DNA of 64,000 nt from Treponema socranskii subsp. buccale (lineage in GTDB: Bacteria; Spirochaetota; Spirochaetia; Treponematales; Treponemataceae), in NCBI RefSeq assembly GCF_024181585.1, contig NZ_CP054258.1, forward strand, positions 2,356,001-2,420,000, read 5' to 3'. Positions 14,717-23,961 of this stretch are shown piece by piece. The notes under the pieces were generated by a model. It was given only the letters and a program-made list of their open reading frames with translations. It made no database searches and was not told the origin of the DNA. Position numbers and translations under genes: made by a program. Position 1 is the stretch's first letter, and the number at the start of each line of letters is the position of its first letter.

Positions 14717-15946
14717 ATGAATAACGATACGAAACAAAAACTCTTCGATTATATTGCATCTTCGAAACGCGATATCGTTGCGCTCGAAACGCTTTTGACG
14801 AGCCATCCCTCCCTCGCTCCGGAAAACGGCGGACAGGGCGAAATCGAAAAATGCGAAGCGCTTATCGCGTGGCTCCGCGAACAGGGTTTTACGAATATCG
14901 AACGATACGACGCGCCCGATCCGCGCGTTGCAAGCGGCATCCGCCCGAACGCGGTCGCGACCCTTCCCGGCAAATCGGACGATTTTTCGGTGTGGGTTAT
15001 GGCGCACTTGGATGTCGTACCCGTCGGTGAAAAATCGCTGTGGCATTCCGATCCGTGGAAAGTCGTCGAAAAAGACGGCAAGCTCTACGGGCGCGGCGTC
15101 GAAGACAATCAGCAGGGGCTCACGTCCGGCGTCTTTGCAGCCCTCGCGTATATGAAGTGCGGCATCGTCCCCGAACACACGGTCAAACTTTTATTTATGG
15201 CCGACGAAGAAGTGGGCAGCGAATACGGCATAAAATATTTATTAAAAGCGCACAAGCTTTTCCGCAAAGAAGACATCATCGTCATTCCCGACGGCGGAGA
15301 CGCAAAGGGAGAAACGATCGAAGTCGCCGAAAAAAATATTTTATGGCTCCGCTTCCGCGTAACGGGCAAACAGACGCACGGCTCGCGTCCAGACACCGGA
15401 TGCAACGCCTGTCTTGCCTCCGATGCCCTTGCGCTTTCGCTCCACGATATGAAAGACGTGTTCAACAAACGCGATCCGCTTTTTACGCCCGACTGTTCGA
15501 CCTTCGAGCCGACGATGCGGATGCAAAACGTCGGCAGCATCAATATCATTCCGGGAGAAGACGTGTTCTGCATGGACTGCAGGATCATCCCGTGCTACAC
15601 GCTCAAAGAAGTGTACGCTGAAGTCGATACGCGCTGCAAAGCGATAGAAAAAAAATACGGCGTAAAAATCGAATATACGATGCCGCAGGCAGGCGAATCG
15701 CCCGCGACTCCCGTCGACGCTCCCGTCGTGCAAAAGCTTTCCGAAGCGCTGAAAGCGGTGCACGGAAAAACCGCACGCACGATCGGTATCGGAGGCGGCA
15801 CCGTCGCAGCTCCGCTTCGGGAGCTCGGCTACAACGCCGCCGTATGGAGCACGCTAGACGACATGGCTCATCAACCCGATGAATACTGCATCCTCGACAA
15901 TATCGTTTCCGACGCGCAGACGCTCGCATTTTTGTTCGGCGCCTGA
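14717..15946 (+). CDS. M20-family metallopeptidase
   Basis: The 409-residue enzyme belongs to the di-zinc M20 hydrolases (PepV, DapE and ArgE relatives). Metal ligands and catalytic residues are visible: H97 and D99 in MAHLDVVP, D130 in GRGVEDNQQG, the E164-E165 pair in ADEEVGSEYG, D192 in IPDGGD, and a C-terminal histidine in DDMAHQPDEY. KQTHGSRPDTG marks the dimerisation lid region. It has no signal peptide, so it acts in the cytoplasm, most likely on dipeptides. The exact substrate is not evident, and DapE-type deacylation of amino acids is an alternative. The start at 14717 has GAGG nine bases upstream and lies just after galE. Confidence 0.9.
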   Translation: MNNDTKQKLFDYIASSKRDIVALETLLTSHPSLAPENGGQGEIEKCEALIAWLREQGFTNIERYDAPDPRVASGIRPNAVATLPGKSDDFSVWVMAHLDVVPVGEKSLWHSDPWKVVEKDGKLYGRGVEDNQQGLTSGVFAALAYMKCGIVPEHTVKLLFMADEEVGSEYGIKYLLKAHKLFRKEDIIVIPDGGDAKGETIEVAEKNILWLRFRVTGKQTHGSRPDTGCNACLASDALALSLHDMKDVFNKRDPLFTPDCSTFEPTMRMQNVGSINIIPGEDVFCMDCRIIPCYTLKEVYAEVDTRCKAIEKKYGVKIEYTMPQAGESPATPVDAPVVQKLSEALKAVHGKTARTIGIGGGTVAAPLRELGYNAAVWSTLDDMAHQPDEYCILDNIVSDAQTLAFLFGA

Positions 15947-15974
15947 ACGGCACGCAATTTTTACAGGAGCAATC

Positions 15975-17732
15975 ATGAACTTTGCCGCAATTGAACACCG
16001 TTCGTTTGACAATTACTGTTATCCGCTTGATAAAGATACGCTTTCGATACACATACGCACCGGAAAAGATATTCGGCGCGTAACGCTTGTTTGGGGCGAT
16101 CCGTTTGACCGCGGCCTCATGGGAGGTGCGTGGAATTGGATCGGAAAACGCACGGAAATGACGGACGTACGTGAGCTGCCCGATCACCTGTGGTGGTCTC
16201 TCACGGTAAAGCCCGAATTCAAACGATGTCAATATTATTTTGAACTCGACGACGGCGGGCAAACGCTGTGCTATGTCGAAAACGGTTTTTTTACGCAAGC
16301 GGATTTGAAAAAGCAAACTTTTCCTTTCATATTTATATTTCCGTGGATGAACGAAGCCGATATCTGTACGCCGCCCGAATGGCCGGAAAATACGGTGTGG
16401 TACCAAATTTTTCCGTCGCGTTTTTGCAGGGGCGGCAAAGCCGATACAAATGCGTATCGCAAATGGGCGCCTCCCGACAAAACGGTAACGAATGAAGAGC
16501 GATACGGCGGTAATCTGCAGGGTATTACCGACAAGCTCGATTACCTTGCGCGGCTCGGCATAACCGGTTTGTATCTCAATCCCGTCAACCGCTCTCCGTC
16601 GCAGCATAAATACGATACGACCGATTACCTGCGGATAGACGAATCGTTCGGTACGAATGACGATATGAAGCGCCTCGTATCGGAAGCGCACAGGCGCGGC
16701 ATCCGCGTTATGCTCGACGGTGTTTTCAATCATACGGGCACGGATTTTTTTGCATGGCAAGACGTGCTTAAAAACCGCGACAAATCGAAATACGCATCGT
16801 GGTATATCGTCAATAATTTCAATTTCGCCGGCAGCGGTAAAGCGCGGCACGGCGATTATTATACGTTTGCATTTGCGGACGGCATGCCCAAGCTCAATAC
16901 GAACAATCCCGAAGTACGGGAATATTTGCTGAACGTGTGCGAAACGTGGGTGAAAGAATACGATATCGATGCGCTTCGTATGGATGTTGCAAACGAACTG
17001 TCGCACGTTTTCTGCCGCGAACTGCATGAGCGTATGCGTAAACTGAAAAGCGATTTTTATATCGTCGGGGAAATATGGCATAATTCGATGCCGTGGCTGC
17101 GCGGCGACGAATTCGATGCGGTTATGAATTATCCGCTTTCGAATGCCGTTTTCGATTTCGCCTCTTCGCCTGAAACGGATACGCGGACGCTTGAGAGGAA
17201 TATCAATTATTGCCTTACGATGTATTACAGCCAGACGACTCGCGTACAGTTCAATTTATTGGACAGCCACGATACGGTAAGGCTCGTTACAAAGACGAAA
17301 AACCGCGACAAAACGTTGCAGCAGCTTGTGTTTTTGTTCGCGATGCCCGGCAGCGTATGCATGTATTACGGCACCGAAGTGCTTCTCGAAGGAGCCCACG
17401 ATCCCGACAACAGACGGTGTATGCCGTGGAAAGAAATCGAAAGCGGCAAATACGACGAGCAAATCGATTTTACGAAAAAGTTGATCGCGCTCCGCCGCAC
17501 GCACCGCGCACTTCGAAGCGCCGACCTGCGCTTTATATATGAAGGAGCGGCAAAAGCCGATTCCCGCCTTGTGCATATACGCAAATTTGCCGATGGGGAA
17601 ACGGCGGATATCGTGTTTAATTTCGGATGTGAAGACGTCAGTATCGCCGATACAGGCGGAAAACCGGTAATGAGCGGCGCGTACGAATCGGGTATACTGC
17701 ATAGGGACGGATTCATCGTAACGATTGCATAA
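15975..17732 (+). CDS. Neopullulanase/cyclomaltodextrinase-like GH13 glycosidase
   Basis: The 585-residue enzyme has an N-terminal CBM34-type domain (residues 1-120, RVTLVWGDPFDRG) and a GH13 barrel. The four GH13 regions are visible: MLDGVFNHTG near 247, LRMDVANE with the nucleophile aspartate near 336, GEIWH with the acid/base glutamate near 364, and LLDSHD with the third aspartate near 431. The CBM34-barrel build and ANE motif are typical of subfamily 20, which opens cyclodextrins, pullulan and maltodextrins. No signal peptide is present, so it degrades imported glucans in the cytoplasm. The ATG at 15975 with AGGAGC is chosen over a frame-open extension into the upstream gene. It starts 28 bases after the M20 gene and leads into the glucan locus. 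Confidence 0.93.
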   Translation: MNFAAIEHRSFDNYCYPLDKDTLSIHIRTGKDIRRVTLVWGDPFDRGLMGGAWNWIGKRTEMTDVRELPDHLWWSLTVKPEFKRCQYYFELDDGGQTLCYVENGFFTQADLKKQTFPFIFIFPWMNEADICTPPEWPENTVWYQIFPSRFCRGGKADTNAYRKWAPPDKTVTNEERYGGNLQGITDKLDYLARLGITGLYLNPVNRSPSQHKYDTTDYLRIDESFGTNDDMKRLVSEAHRRGIRVMLDGVFNHTGTDFFAWQDVLKNRDKSKYASWYIVNNFNFAGSGKARHGDYYTFAFADGMPKLNTNNPEVREYLLNVCETWVKEYDIDALRMDVANELSHVFCRELHERMRKLKSDFYIVGEIWHNSMPWLRGDEFDAVMNYPLSNAVFDFASSPETDTRTLERNINYCLTMYYSQTTRVQFNLLDSHDTVRLVTKTKNRDKTLQQLVFLFAMPGSVCMYYGTEVLLEGAHDPDNRRCMPWKEIESGKYDEQIDFTKKLIALRRTHRALRSADLRFIYEGAAKADSRLVHIRKFADGETADIVFNFGCEDVSIADTGGKPVMSGAYESGILHRDGFIVTIA

Positions 17733-17822
17733 TTTTTCGCTTATTTTTCACTTGTTTTCCGCTTATATCGTACTGAAAAGCCCGTAAAGCCGATTTTTTT
17801 CCGCTTTGTAAGAAAATTTTTA

Positions 17823-17851
17823 TTGACAGATTAAAAATAACGAAAGATAAT
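17823..17851 (+). promoter_or_regulatory. Sigma-70 promoter of the glucan outer-membrane/lipoprotein operon
   Basis: TTGACA (17823-17828) and GATAAT (17846-17851) are separated by 17 bases. AAGGAGG lies a few bases before the ATG at 17887. The 154-base gap from the preceding gene supports an independent transcript. Confidence 0.75.
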
Positions 17852-17886
17852 TACTATAACTAAAAAGGCTTTAGAAGGAGGCTTTA

Positions 17887-20028
17887 ATGAAAAAGTTTTG
17901 TGCTCTCATCTCTGTCTTACTGATACTCGCCGTTCACGCATCGGCGGACGTATCGGTAAAAAAACTCGGAGACGGAAACATAGAAGTGACGTTCTTCTAT
18001 GGAAATCCGCGCGCACAAGAGGTTGTCCTCGCAGGAGACTTTACCGATTGGCAAAACGGCGCCCTGCCGATGACAAAAGGTGAAAAGGGATGGACCTATG
18101 TCCGTATCGTTCCGCCGGGAACCGTTATGAAATATAAATTTATTTCAGACGGAAACTGGACGGAAGACTTACGCGAGCCGGACAAAGTGGATGACGGTTT
18201 CGGCGGACATAACGGTCTTGTCGATGTCGACGTTTTGGTTGCGGCGCAAAGCAAGTCGGAAAATGCCGCTGCAGGTGCAAGTGCGAAACGCGCCGGTAAT
18301 CTGAAATTTTCAACATGGGGTATGCTCGGCTATCAGATGAAATGGGGCGACGGTAAGAAAGACACCAAAAACGACCTCGACAGTGCCGGTTTGAATCTCA
18401 CTTCGTATCTTAAAATAAGCGGCGAAGCGCTTCCGCGGCTGCCTATTTACATCGAAGTGGCGCTTGCCGAACAAAAAGGTTTCGACAATCTGTATAAACG
18501 CAATGTCAGAAATTGGGACGAAGGCTGGAAAAATCTTTTGGTCGACACGATTTTCGATCCGATTTATTATTACGGAGGACAGGATAAGGCGAAAACCTAT
18601 CTCGGGCACCTCAAAATGGGATTGAATACGCCGATTGTAAACTGGACGACCGGCTATAAATACGCGAAGCTTTCGCCTCATCAAAACGTAAACTGGAACA
18701 CGGTCGATAAAGAATGGGAAGCGGGCTACAATGAAGTCGGCGGTTTCAACCAATTCGATTTTGCACCGCTGTTTGCAAAACTGCTCGCAGATACCGGCGT
18801 TGAAGCGGATGTCGTCGTCGCTCCGAACCGCTCTGCAGACCGCGCGGGTTCGCAGTACGGTATGTACGCCTACGGTTGGTCGCGCTTTAACATCGCCGAT
18901 TTCCCGCAGTATATCGATCTCCAATATAACGGCGCATACGGCAAAACCTATGATACGATTTTCAAAGAAGTGATGGAACACGACATCATCTTCGGTTATC
19001 AGGGTATTTACGGACCCGTTACCGTAAAAGCGAACGCTCTTTGGAACCGCTACGGTTCGTACGACAACGGCGACGGAACGAAAACCCTGTACGCACCGGC
19101 GACATCCGATGTCGGTTTGGTTCACGACGAAAATAAAAACTTCGGCGATAATTCCGCTTCCAACGTAAACGTTTCATACAGCTCGGATACGGTCAAAGCG
19201 ACGGTCGGCTATCGGTACCGCGGTATTCAGGCGAATATGATGTATGTCGAACAAGGAGCGGACGATCATAGCAATATCACCGATCAGCTCGGTTTCCGCA
19301 ATACGCAAGTGATCTTCGGCGGCGCCGATGTCATGCTGCTCGATAACGCGCTTACCGTCGGCTTGGACGCGCAGCTTACGATGGTGTTCAACAAAGACAA
19401 CGATTATTACTATGATGAAGCAAAGAAATTCAACAACAAAGATACGGCTCTCATTAAAATAAAACCGCGCGCAGCGTACGACTTCAATCCGTACTTCGAT
19501 TTCCCCGCAAAGCTCGACGGCTATATCAGATTCGACGCGGTTACGAAAAGCGACGACGAATTTGTGCGCAAAGACAAGAGCGCCTTTATCGTTGCGGAAG
19601 CGGGTGTGCGTTATAACCAAACCTTCGATACGGCAGTCGTAAAAGGTTTGACTGCGACCTACGCGTTCGACAATCTCGGAGGCGAATACGTATTCAATAC
19701 GCTTTCGGCGGATGTTTCGCTTTTGCGCGACATCGTGGCAAGCTGCGGTATCGGAGTCCGCACGGAAGGAACGAAAACCTTTGACGATATTTTGAATCCG
19801 TTTGCATTCTTTATCGGTGCTCGGAAAAAGCTCAACGTTGCGGCCATTTACAAGCCGACCGCGTATTGCTACGTATTGGCGGGTATGGATCCGTTCAAAG
19901 AATTCAACGACGGACCGACGGCCTATCGATACAATACCGACAGCTACACGTGGTATCGCAACACGGACGACCGAAAGGACTATGACGGTGAAACGGCAAT
20001 TCGCATAGGTCTCGTGTGGGATCTCTAA
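17887..20028 (+). CDS. Outer-membrane barrel protein with N-terminal glycogen-binding (CBM48/AMPK-type) domain
   Basis: The 713-residue protein has a signal peptide ending near VHASA. Residues about 22-115 form a glycogen-binding domain of the CBM48/AMPK-beta kind: VVLAGDFTDWQNGALPMTK, KGWTYVRIVPPGTVMKYKFISDG, NWTEDLREPD and GHNGLVDVDV. These hold the two sugar-stacking tryptophans and the GxxN turn. The remainder is rich in alternating polar/aromatic strands and ends RIGLVWDL, with a hydrophobic terminal residue as in outer-membrane beta-barrels. It likely binds alpha-glucans at the outer membrane and may form the channel that lets maltodextrins in. It starts with AAGGAGG at 17887 and is followed by a small lipoprotein, then MalEFG. 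The family of the barrel part is not recognised. Confidence 0.8.
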   Translation: MKKFCALISVLLILAVHASADVSVKKLGDGNIEVTFFYGNPRAQEVVLAGDFTDWQNGALPMTKGEKGWTYVRIVPPGTVMKYKFISDGNWTEDLREPDKVDDGFGGHNGLVDVDVLVAAQSKSENAAAGASAKRAGNLKFSTWGMLGYQMKWGDGKKDTKNDLDSAGLNLTSYLKISGEALPRLPIYIEVALAEQKGFDNLYKRNVRNWDEGWKNLLVDTIFDPIYYYGGQDKAKTYLGHLKMGLNTPIVNWTTGYKYAKLSPHQNVNWNTVDKEWEAGYNEVGGFNQFDFAPLFAKLLADTGVEADVVVAPNRSADRAGSQYGMYAYGWSRFNIADFPQYIDLQYNGAYGKTYDTIFKEVMEHDIIFGYQGIYGPVTVKANALWNRYGSYDNGDGTKTLYAPATSDVGLVHDENKNFGDNSASNVNVSYSSDTVKATVGYRYRGIQANMMYVEQGADDHSNITDQLGFRNTQVIFGGADVMLLDNALTVGLDAQLTMVFNKDNDYYYDEAKKFNNKDTALIKIKPRAAYDFNPYFDFPAKLDGYIRFDAVTKSDDEFVRKDKSAFIVAEAGVRYNQTFDTAVVKGLTATYAFDNLGGEYVFNTLSADVSLLRDIVASCGIGVRTEGTKTFDDILNPFAFFIGARKKLNVAAIYKPTAYCYVLAGMDPFKEFNDGPTAYRYNTDSYTWYRNTDDRKDYDGETAIRIGLVWDL

Positions 20029-20042
20029 TCGGGAGGAAAATG

Positions 20043-20504
20043 ATGAAAAAAATGACAATAGCGGCACTTATCGCCGCAGCGATAGCGGCGCTCGTTTTTA
20101 CGGGATGCACGACGGGCGATCCCGACTTACCGGTATCGGTCAAGCCCGCATATATCATCGGGGGCGCGACGGCAGGAGATGCGGCGGGCACGGAGCAGTG
20201 GAGCACAATGCGCGTGCCGATTACGTTTGCCGCGGGAAAAGCGACATACGAGTTTACACATTCGGCGGAAAAAGAGACCGCATGGGGCAACGGTCCCGGT
20301 AAAACATCGTTTAAGCTTTTGCTCGACGAAGCGGGAGCTACGGCGTGGGCGACGAACAGCACTACGCCGCTCACAGCGGGCACGGAGCTCGTTACGGATG
20401 TCGGAGGCGCCAATAATATCGTGCTTGACGGATTGACGGTCGGCACGAAGTATAAGATCACGATTACCGCCAGCGGGCTGATTATAAAAGTCAAATTCGA
20501 ATAA
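20043..20504 (+). CDS. Small lipoprotein of the glucan locus
   Basis: The 153-residue product starts MKKMTIAALIAAAIAALVFTGCTTGD, a lipoprotein signal with the modified cysteine after LVFTG. The mature part is a single beta-rich domain (AYIIGGATAGDAAGTEQW, SFKLLLDEAGATAWA, LTVGTKYKITITASG) that looks like an immunoglobulin-like or SusE/F-like carbohydrate-binding fold, but no family is assigned with certainty. GGGAGG at 20031-20036 serves either of two adjacent ATGs (20040 or 20043). It begins 15 bases after the outer-membrane gene, so both are probably one transcript that ends at the hairpin at 20521. A helper role in surface glucan binding is inferred from context only. Confidence 0.75.
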   Translation: MKKMTIAALIAAAIAALVFTGCTTGDPDLPVSVKPAYIIGGATAGDAAGTEQWSTMRVPITFAAGKATYEFTHSAEKETAWGNGPGKTSFKLLLDEAGATAWATNSTTPLTAGTELVTDVGGANNIVLDGLTVGTKYKITITASGLIIKVKFE

Positions 20505-20520
20505 AAGGCTTCGTATACGG

Positions 20521-20552
20521 ACTGTCCGAAAACCGAAGTTTTCGGACAGTTT
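20521..20552 (+). terminator. Perfect hairpin after the lipoprotein gene
   Basis: ACTGTCCGAAAAC (20521-20533) pairs completely with GTTTTCGGACAGT (20538-20550) across CGAA and is followed by TTCCC. The stem and loop belong to the same sequence family as the hairpins at 2966, 26482 and 47594. It probably reduces read-through into malE. Confidence 0.75.
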
Positions 20553-20592
20553 CCCGAATTTACTATGCATTTATAAAAAATGAGGAAACAGT

Positions 20593-21780
20593 ATGAAACA
20601 TAGAGGATTTTTATGTGCGCTCGCAGCGGCGGCTTTGTGCACGGCTGCGGCATCTGCGGCGCCCGCAAAGCGTATTTCGCTTAAAGTATGGGAATCGGCC
20701 GGCCCGGAACAGGAGTTCATCGTTTGGGCTATAAAAGAATTCAGAAAAACGCATAACCGAACAACGATCACGTACGAACCCGTCGGATCGACGGACACGC
20801 GTGCAAAGATCGAATTGGACGGACCGGCGGGCGTGGGTGCCGACGTTTTCGTCGCTCCCCACGATCATATCGGGGCTCTTGTAAACGGCGGACACGTCGT
20901 TGCGAATACGACGGCAGGCTACCTCGATCCGTTTATTTCGGCGGCGAAAACGGCCGCGACGTATAAAGGCAAAGTCTACGGATATCCGCTCGGCATTGAA
21001 ACCTACGGTCTTTTTTATAATAAAAAAATTATCAAAACGCCTCCCAAAACGTGGGAAGACATCGTCGCCTTTGCAAAGACGTATAACAACAAAGCGCAAA
21101 ACAAATATGCGCTCGTGTGGCCGGTCGGCGACGGCTATTACGAATATATGTTTATGAGCGCATTCGGCGCGCAGCTTTTCGGACCGAACGGCAGCGACAG
21201 ACGGCAGCACAATATCAACAGCCCTGCTGCGATAAAAGGCTTGACTTATCTGCAAAATCTGCGTAAAAAGATCCTCGACGTTCCGTCCGCCGATATGACG
21301 GGAGATTTTTGCAATTCTTCGTTTATCGAAGGAAAGGCGGCTATGATCATCACCGGACCGTGGAAGATCTCGGACTTTACGAAATCCGGTGTCGACTTCG
21401 GCATCACGACGCTTCCGGAATTTCCGGGACAAAATAAACCGGCAACTTCGTTTTCCGGCGTACGTCTCGCGTTCGTCAGCTCGTATTCCGAAAATGCGGA
21501 AGAAGCGGCCGCATTCGCCGCGTTTATTACGAGCAAAGAAGCGCTTATGAAACGTTTCGAAATCACCAAACAGATTCCGCCGCGAATGGACATCACGACG
21601 AACGATCCGGTTTCGAACGGAATTTTGGCGCAGACAAAGTATGCCATTCCCATGCCGACGATTCCTCAAATGGGTACGTATTGGTCGGCGATGAATGCGG
21701 CCTATGCCGGCATTTGGGACGGCGATAACGTTGAAAAAGACCTCAACGCTGCGGCCGCCGCAATGGACGCCGCTCGCTGA
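20593..21780 (+). CDS. malE: Maltodextrin ABC transporter substrate-binding protein (MalE-like)
   Basis: The 395-residue protein has a type-I signal peptide (CALAAAALCTAAASAAPA) and the fold of cluster-B sugar-binding proteins: ISLKVWESAGPEQEFIVWAIKEF, ADVFVAPHDHIGALVNGG, YPLGIETYGLFYNKKII, KAAMIITGPWKISDF and PIPQMGTYWSAMNAA. These segments match the maltose/cyclodextrin-binding group (MalE, GanO), and the flanking amylase and neopullulanase genes support maltodextrins as ligand. It works in the periplasm and docks to the MalF/MalG proteins encoded next. It sits behind a hairpin and is separated from malF by 237 bases containing another hairpin, an arrangement that keeps the binding protein more abundant than the channel. 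Confidence 0.9.
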   Translation: MKHRGFLCALAAAALCTAAASAAPAKRISLKVWESAGPEQEFIVWAIKEFRKTHNRTTITYEPVGSTDTRAKIELDGPAGVGADVFVAPHDHIGALVNGGHVVANTTAGYLDPFISAAKTAATYKGKVYGYPLGIETYGLFYNKKIIKTPPKTWEDIVAFAKTYNNKAQNKYALVWPVGDGYYEYMFMSAFGAQLFGPNGSDRRQHNINSPAAIKGLTYLQNLRKKILDVPSADMTGDFCNSSFIEGKAAMIITGPWKISDFTKSGVDFGITTLPEFPGQNKPATSFSGVRLAFVSSYSENAEEAAAFAAFITSKEALMKRFEITKQIPPRMDITTNDPVSNGILAQTKYAIPMPTIPQMGTYWSAMNAAYAGIWDGDNVEKDLNAAAAAMDAAR

Positions 21781-21818
21781 TCGGTTATCGATAAAAAGGG
21801 AGCGCACCGGCAGTCCGG

Positions 21819-21859
21819 CGAATGCAAAGTACGCTTGTCCGTACGCTGCTTTGCATTCG
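21819..21859 (+). promoter_or_regulatory. Intra-operon hairpin between malE and malF
   Basis: CGAATGCAAAG (21819-21829) pairs with CTTTGCATTCG (21849-21859), and part of the intervening 19 bases can also pair. No T-run follows, so partial attenuation or protection of the malE mRNA 3' end is more likely than full termination. The rest of the 237-base gap shows no gene. Confidence 0.6.
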
Positions 21860-22017
21860 TTTCGCCGTTTCTGCGCAGCTTTGTTTTTCCGCTTTAGACT
21901 TCACGGCATATTTTTCACCGGTGTGCTCCTCGTATTATTAAACCGCAATTTTTTACAGTACGATTTTGCGATACGATTCCGAATGTACGTTCTCGGTTTC
22001 AAAAGGGGATATAAAAA

Positions 22018-23961
22018 ATGAACAATAGGGTAAACCCTGACAAAGTGAGGAGAGCTCCCGTCGCTTCGTGTTTTTTTATGGGGCTCGGGCAAATCCTGTA
22101 CTTAAAACAATACCTGCGCGGTATCATCCTTGCGCTCTTTGAAGTTGTCATACTTTGCTGCGTTATCTTCGGTACAAAAAAAATCATACCGAAAGATCAG
22201 AGCGCCTACGAATATATGCAGAGCGCTCCCGATACCGTCGAGATGATCGATTATCTCGAAGCGAACGACTGGCCGAACCTTGCAGAGATCGTGCTTGCGC
22301 GCAAAGAAAAAATCCGCACCTATGTGCAAAACAGCGTGCAATCGTGGAGTCGTTCCATTGTACGCTATTACAAAAAGAAAGATGCCGCACTCGGCGCTGC
22401 GGTGCAAAATCATTTCGACGATTTTATTCCCGGCTTTTTCGCTTCGGTCGATTGGGATGATCCCTATGCCGTCGAAGATGCGGTTTTCAGTTTTGTCGAT
22501 GAAGTCAATACCGCAGTCGATGATTTTCAATCTCAGCTTGCGGATAAAGCGGACGATGCCTATGCCGATGAAATCGACCGTGCCGGAGAAAAATTCATAG
22601 ACCGTTACGCCGCGGCGGCCGCAAAATACGATCGCAAACTTTCCAAAGCGACGGCAAAAACGGCGCTCGCAAACGGCGAAATGAAATTGTTCGACGAAAA
22701 TTACGACGGATGCGCCGTTTGCAAACATGCGGCCGCAGCCGGACGCAGAACGCAGGGACATCGCGCATTTTTCCGAGGCCCCATCGTTACCGCAATAGCA
22801 GGCTTGATTACGCTCGGTTCTCCGCAGGCGACGACGGTAGCGAAATACGCCGACCATTCGATCTTTATGATGATAAACGGTTTGCTTTGCCTCATCGTCC
22901 TTGCGATTTTTTTCATCACCTATGCATACAATATAAAATCGGCAAAAGAAGATGCCGAAAAAATAATAAAATTCAATAAATTTCCGACGCTTCGCGAAAC
23001 GCGCAACGATATTTCGCAGCGTTCGTTTGCGGTGATCGGAATTACGCCGTGCATCATCCTCATAGCGTTTTTTACGGTCATACCGCTTTTGTTTTCGGCG
23101 CTCGTCGCGTTTACGAATTATTCTTCGCCGGATCACATTCCTCCGAACAGCCTCGTCGATTGGGTCGGTTTCAGAAATTTCGTAACGATGTTCAGTTCTC
23201 ACGGAAGCAGCGGCGGGCAGTGGGCGAACACTTTTTCCCGCGTTGCGCTGTGGACGCTCGTTTGGGCGGTTCTTTCGACGACTACCTGCTTTTTTACGGG
23301 ATTCTTTTTTGCCGTCATCCTGCAGGACAAGCGCATAAAGATTCCGGAACTGTACCGCACGGTGTTTATCCTTCCGTATGCGATCCCTCAAATGCTTTCG
23401 CTTTTTATCTGGGCGAATTTACTGAACGGAACTTTCGGGCCGATAAACCGCACGCTTATCTTTTTCAAAATCATTTCACAAGGCATACCCTGGCTCTCCG
23501 ATCCGATGATGGCAAAGTTGACGCTTATACTCGTCAATATTTGGATCGGATTTCCGTACAGCATGATCCTCATCACCAGCAGTATGACTGCTATTTCAAA
23601 TTCGATGTACGAAGCGGCCGTTATCGACGGCGCGAATAAGTGGGAACAGTTCAGAAGCATTACCTTCCCGCTCGTGATGTACCAGCTGAAACCGATTCTC
23701 ATCATGCAGTTCGCAGGAAACATCAACAACTTCGGTGCGGTGTTTTTCCTGACCGCCGGAGGGCCGAATCTGCCCGACACGATTTCGACGCAGGCGGGAT
23801 CTACGGATATCCTCATATCGTGGATATTTAAATTGACGATGAATACGCCGAATATGTACAACATCGCATCGGTGCTCTCCATTTTGGTCTTTATCGTACT
23901 CGTGCCGTTTGCACTGTACAATTTTATGCGGACGAAATCGTTCAAGGAAAGCGAAATATGA
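22018..23961 (+). CDS. malF: Maltodextrin ABC transporter permease, MalF-like, with long N-terminal domain
   Basis: This 647-residue inner-membrane protein has a normal MalF-type permease core in its last 300 residues. The cytoplasmic EAA loop reads YEAAVIDGANKWEQFRSITFPLV, which contacts the ATPase. Before it lie a first hydrophobic segment (RGIILALFEVVILCCVIFG), a charged alpha-helical region of about 180 residues (residues 60-245), and another membrane segment. E. coli MalF has a periplasmic P2 loop, but this insertion is larger, earlier and helical rather than beta. The start ATG at 22018 follows GGGGATATAAAA. The downstream gene overlaps it by four bases (ATGA), which implies translational coupling with MalG. 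No ATPase gene is present in the locus. Confidence 0.9.
   Translation: MNNRVNPDKVRRAPVASCFFMGLGQILYLKQYLRGIILALFEVVILCCVIFGTKKIIPKDQSAYEYMQSAPDTVEMIDYLEANDWPNLAEIVLARKEKIRTYVQNSVQSWSRSIVRYYKKKDAALGAAVQNHFDDFIPGFFASVDWDDPYAVEDAVFSFVDEVNTAVDDFQSQLADKADDAYADEIDRAGEKFIDRYAAAAAKYDRKLSKATAKTALANGEMKLFDENYDGCAVCKHAAAAGRRTQGHRAFFRGPIVTAIAGLITLGSPQATTVAKYADHSIFMMINGLLCLIVLAIFFITYAYNIKSAKEDAEKIIKFNKFPTLRETRNDISQRSFAVIGITPCIILIAFFTVIPLLFSALVAFTNYSSPDHIPPNSLVDWVGFRNFVTMFSSHGSSGGQWANTFSRVALWTLVWAVLSTTTCFFTGFFFAVILQDKRIKIPELYRTVFILPYAIPQMLSLFIWANLLNGTFGPINRTLIFFKIISQGIPWLSDPMMAKLTLILVNIWIGFPYSMILITSSMTAISNSMYEAAVIDGANKWEQFRSITFPLVMYQLKPILIMQFAGNINNFGAVFFLTAGGPNLPDTISTQAGSTDILISWIFKLTMNTPNMYNIASVLSILVFIVLVPFALYNFMRTKSFKESEI

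Noticed and set aside
15603-17081. 492-codon minus-strand frame across the M20 and GH13 genes
   Set aside because: It spans two well-supported genes on the other strand and encodes an arginine-rich product with no recognisable domain.
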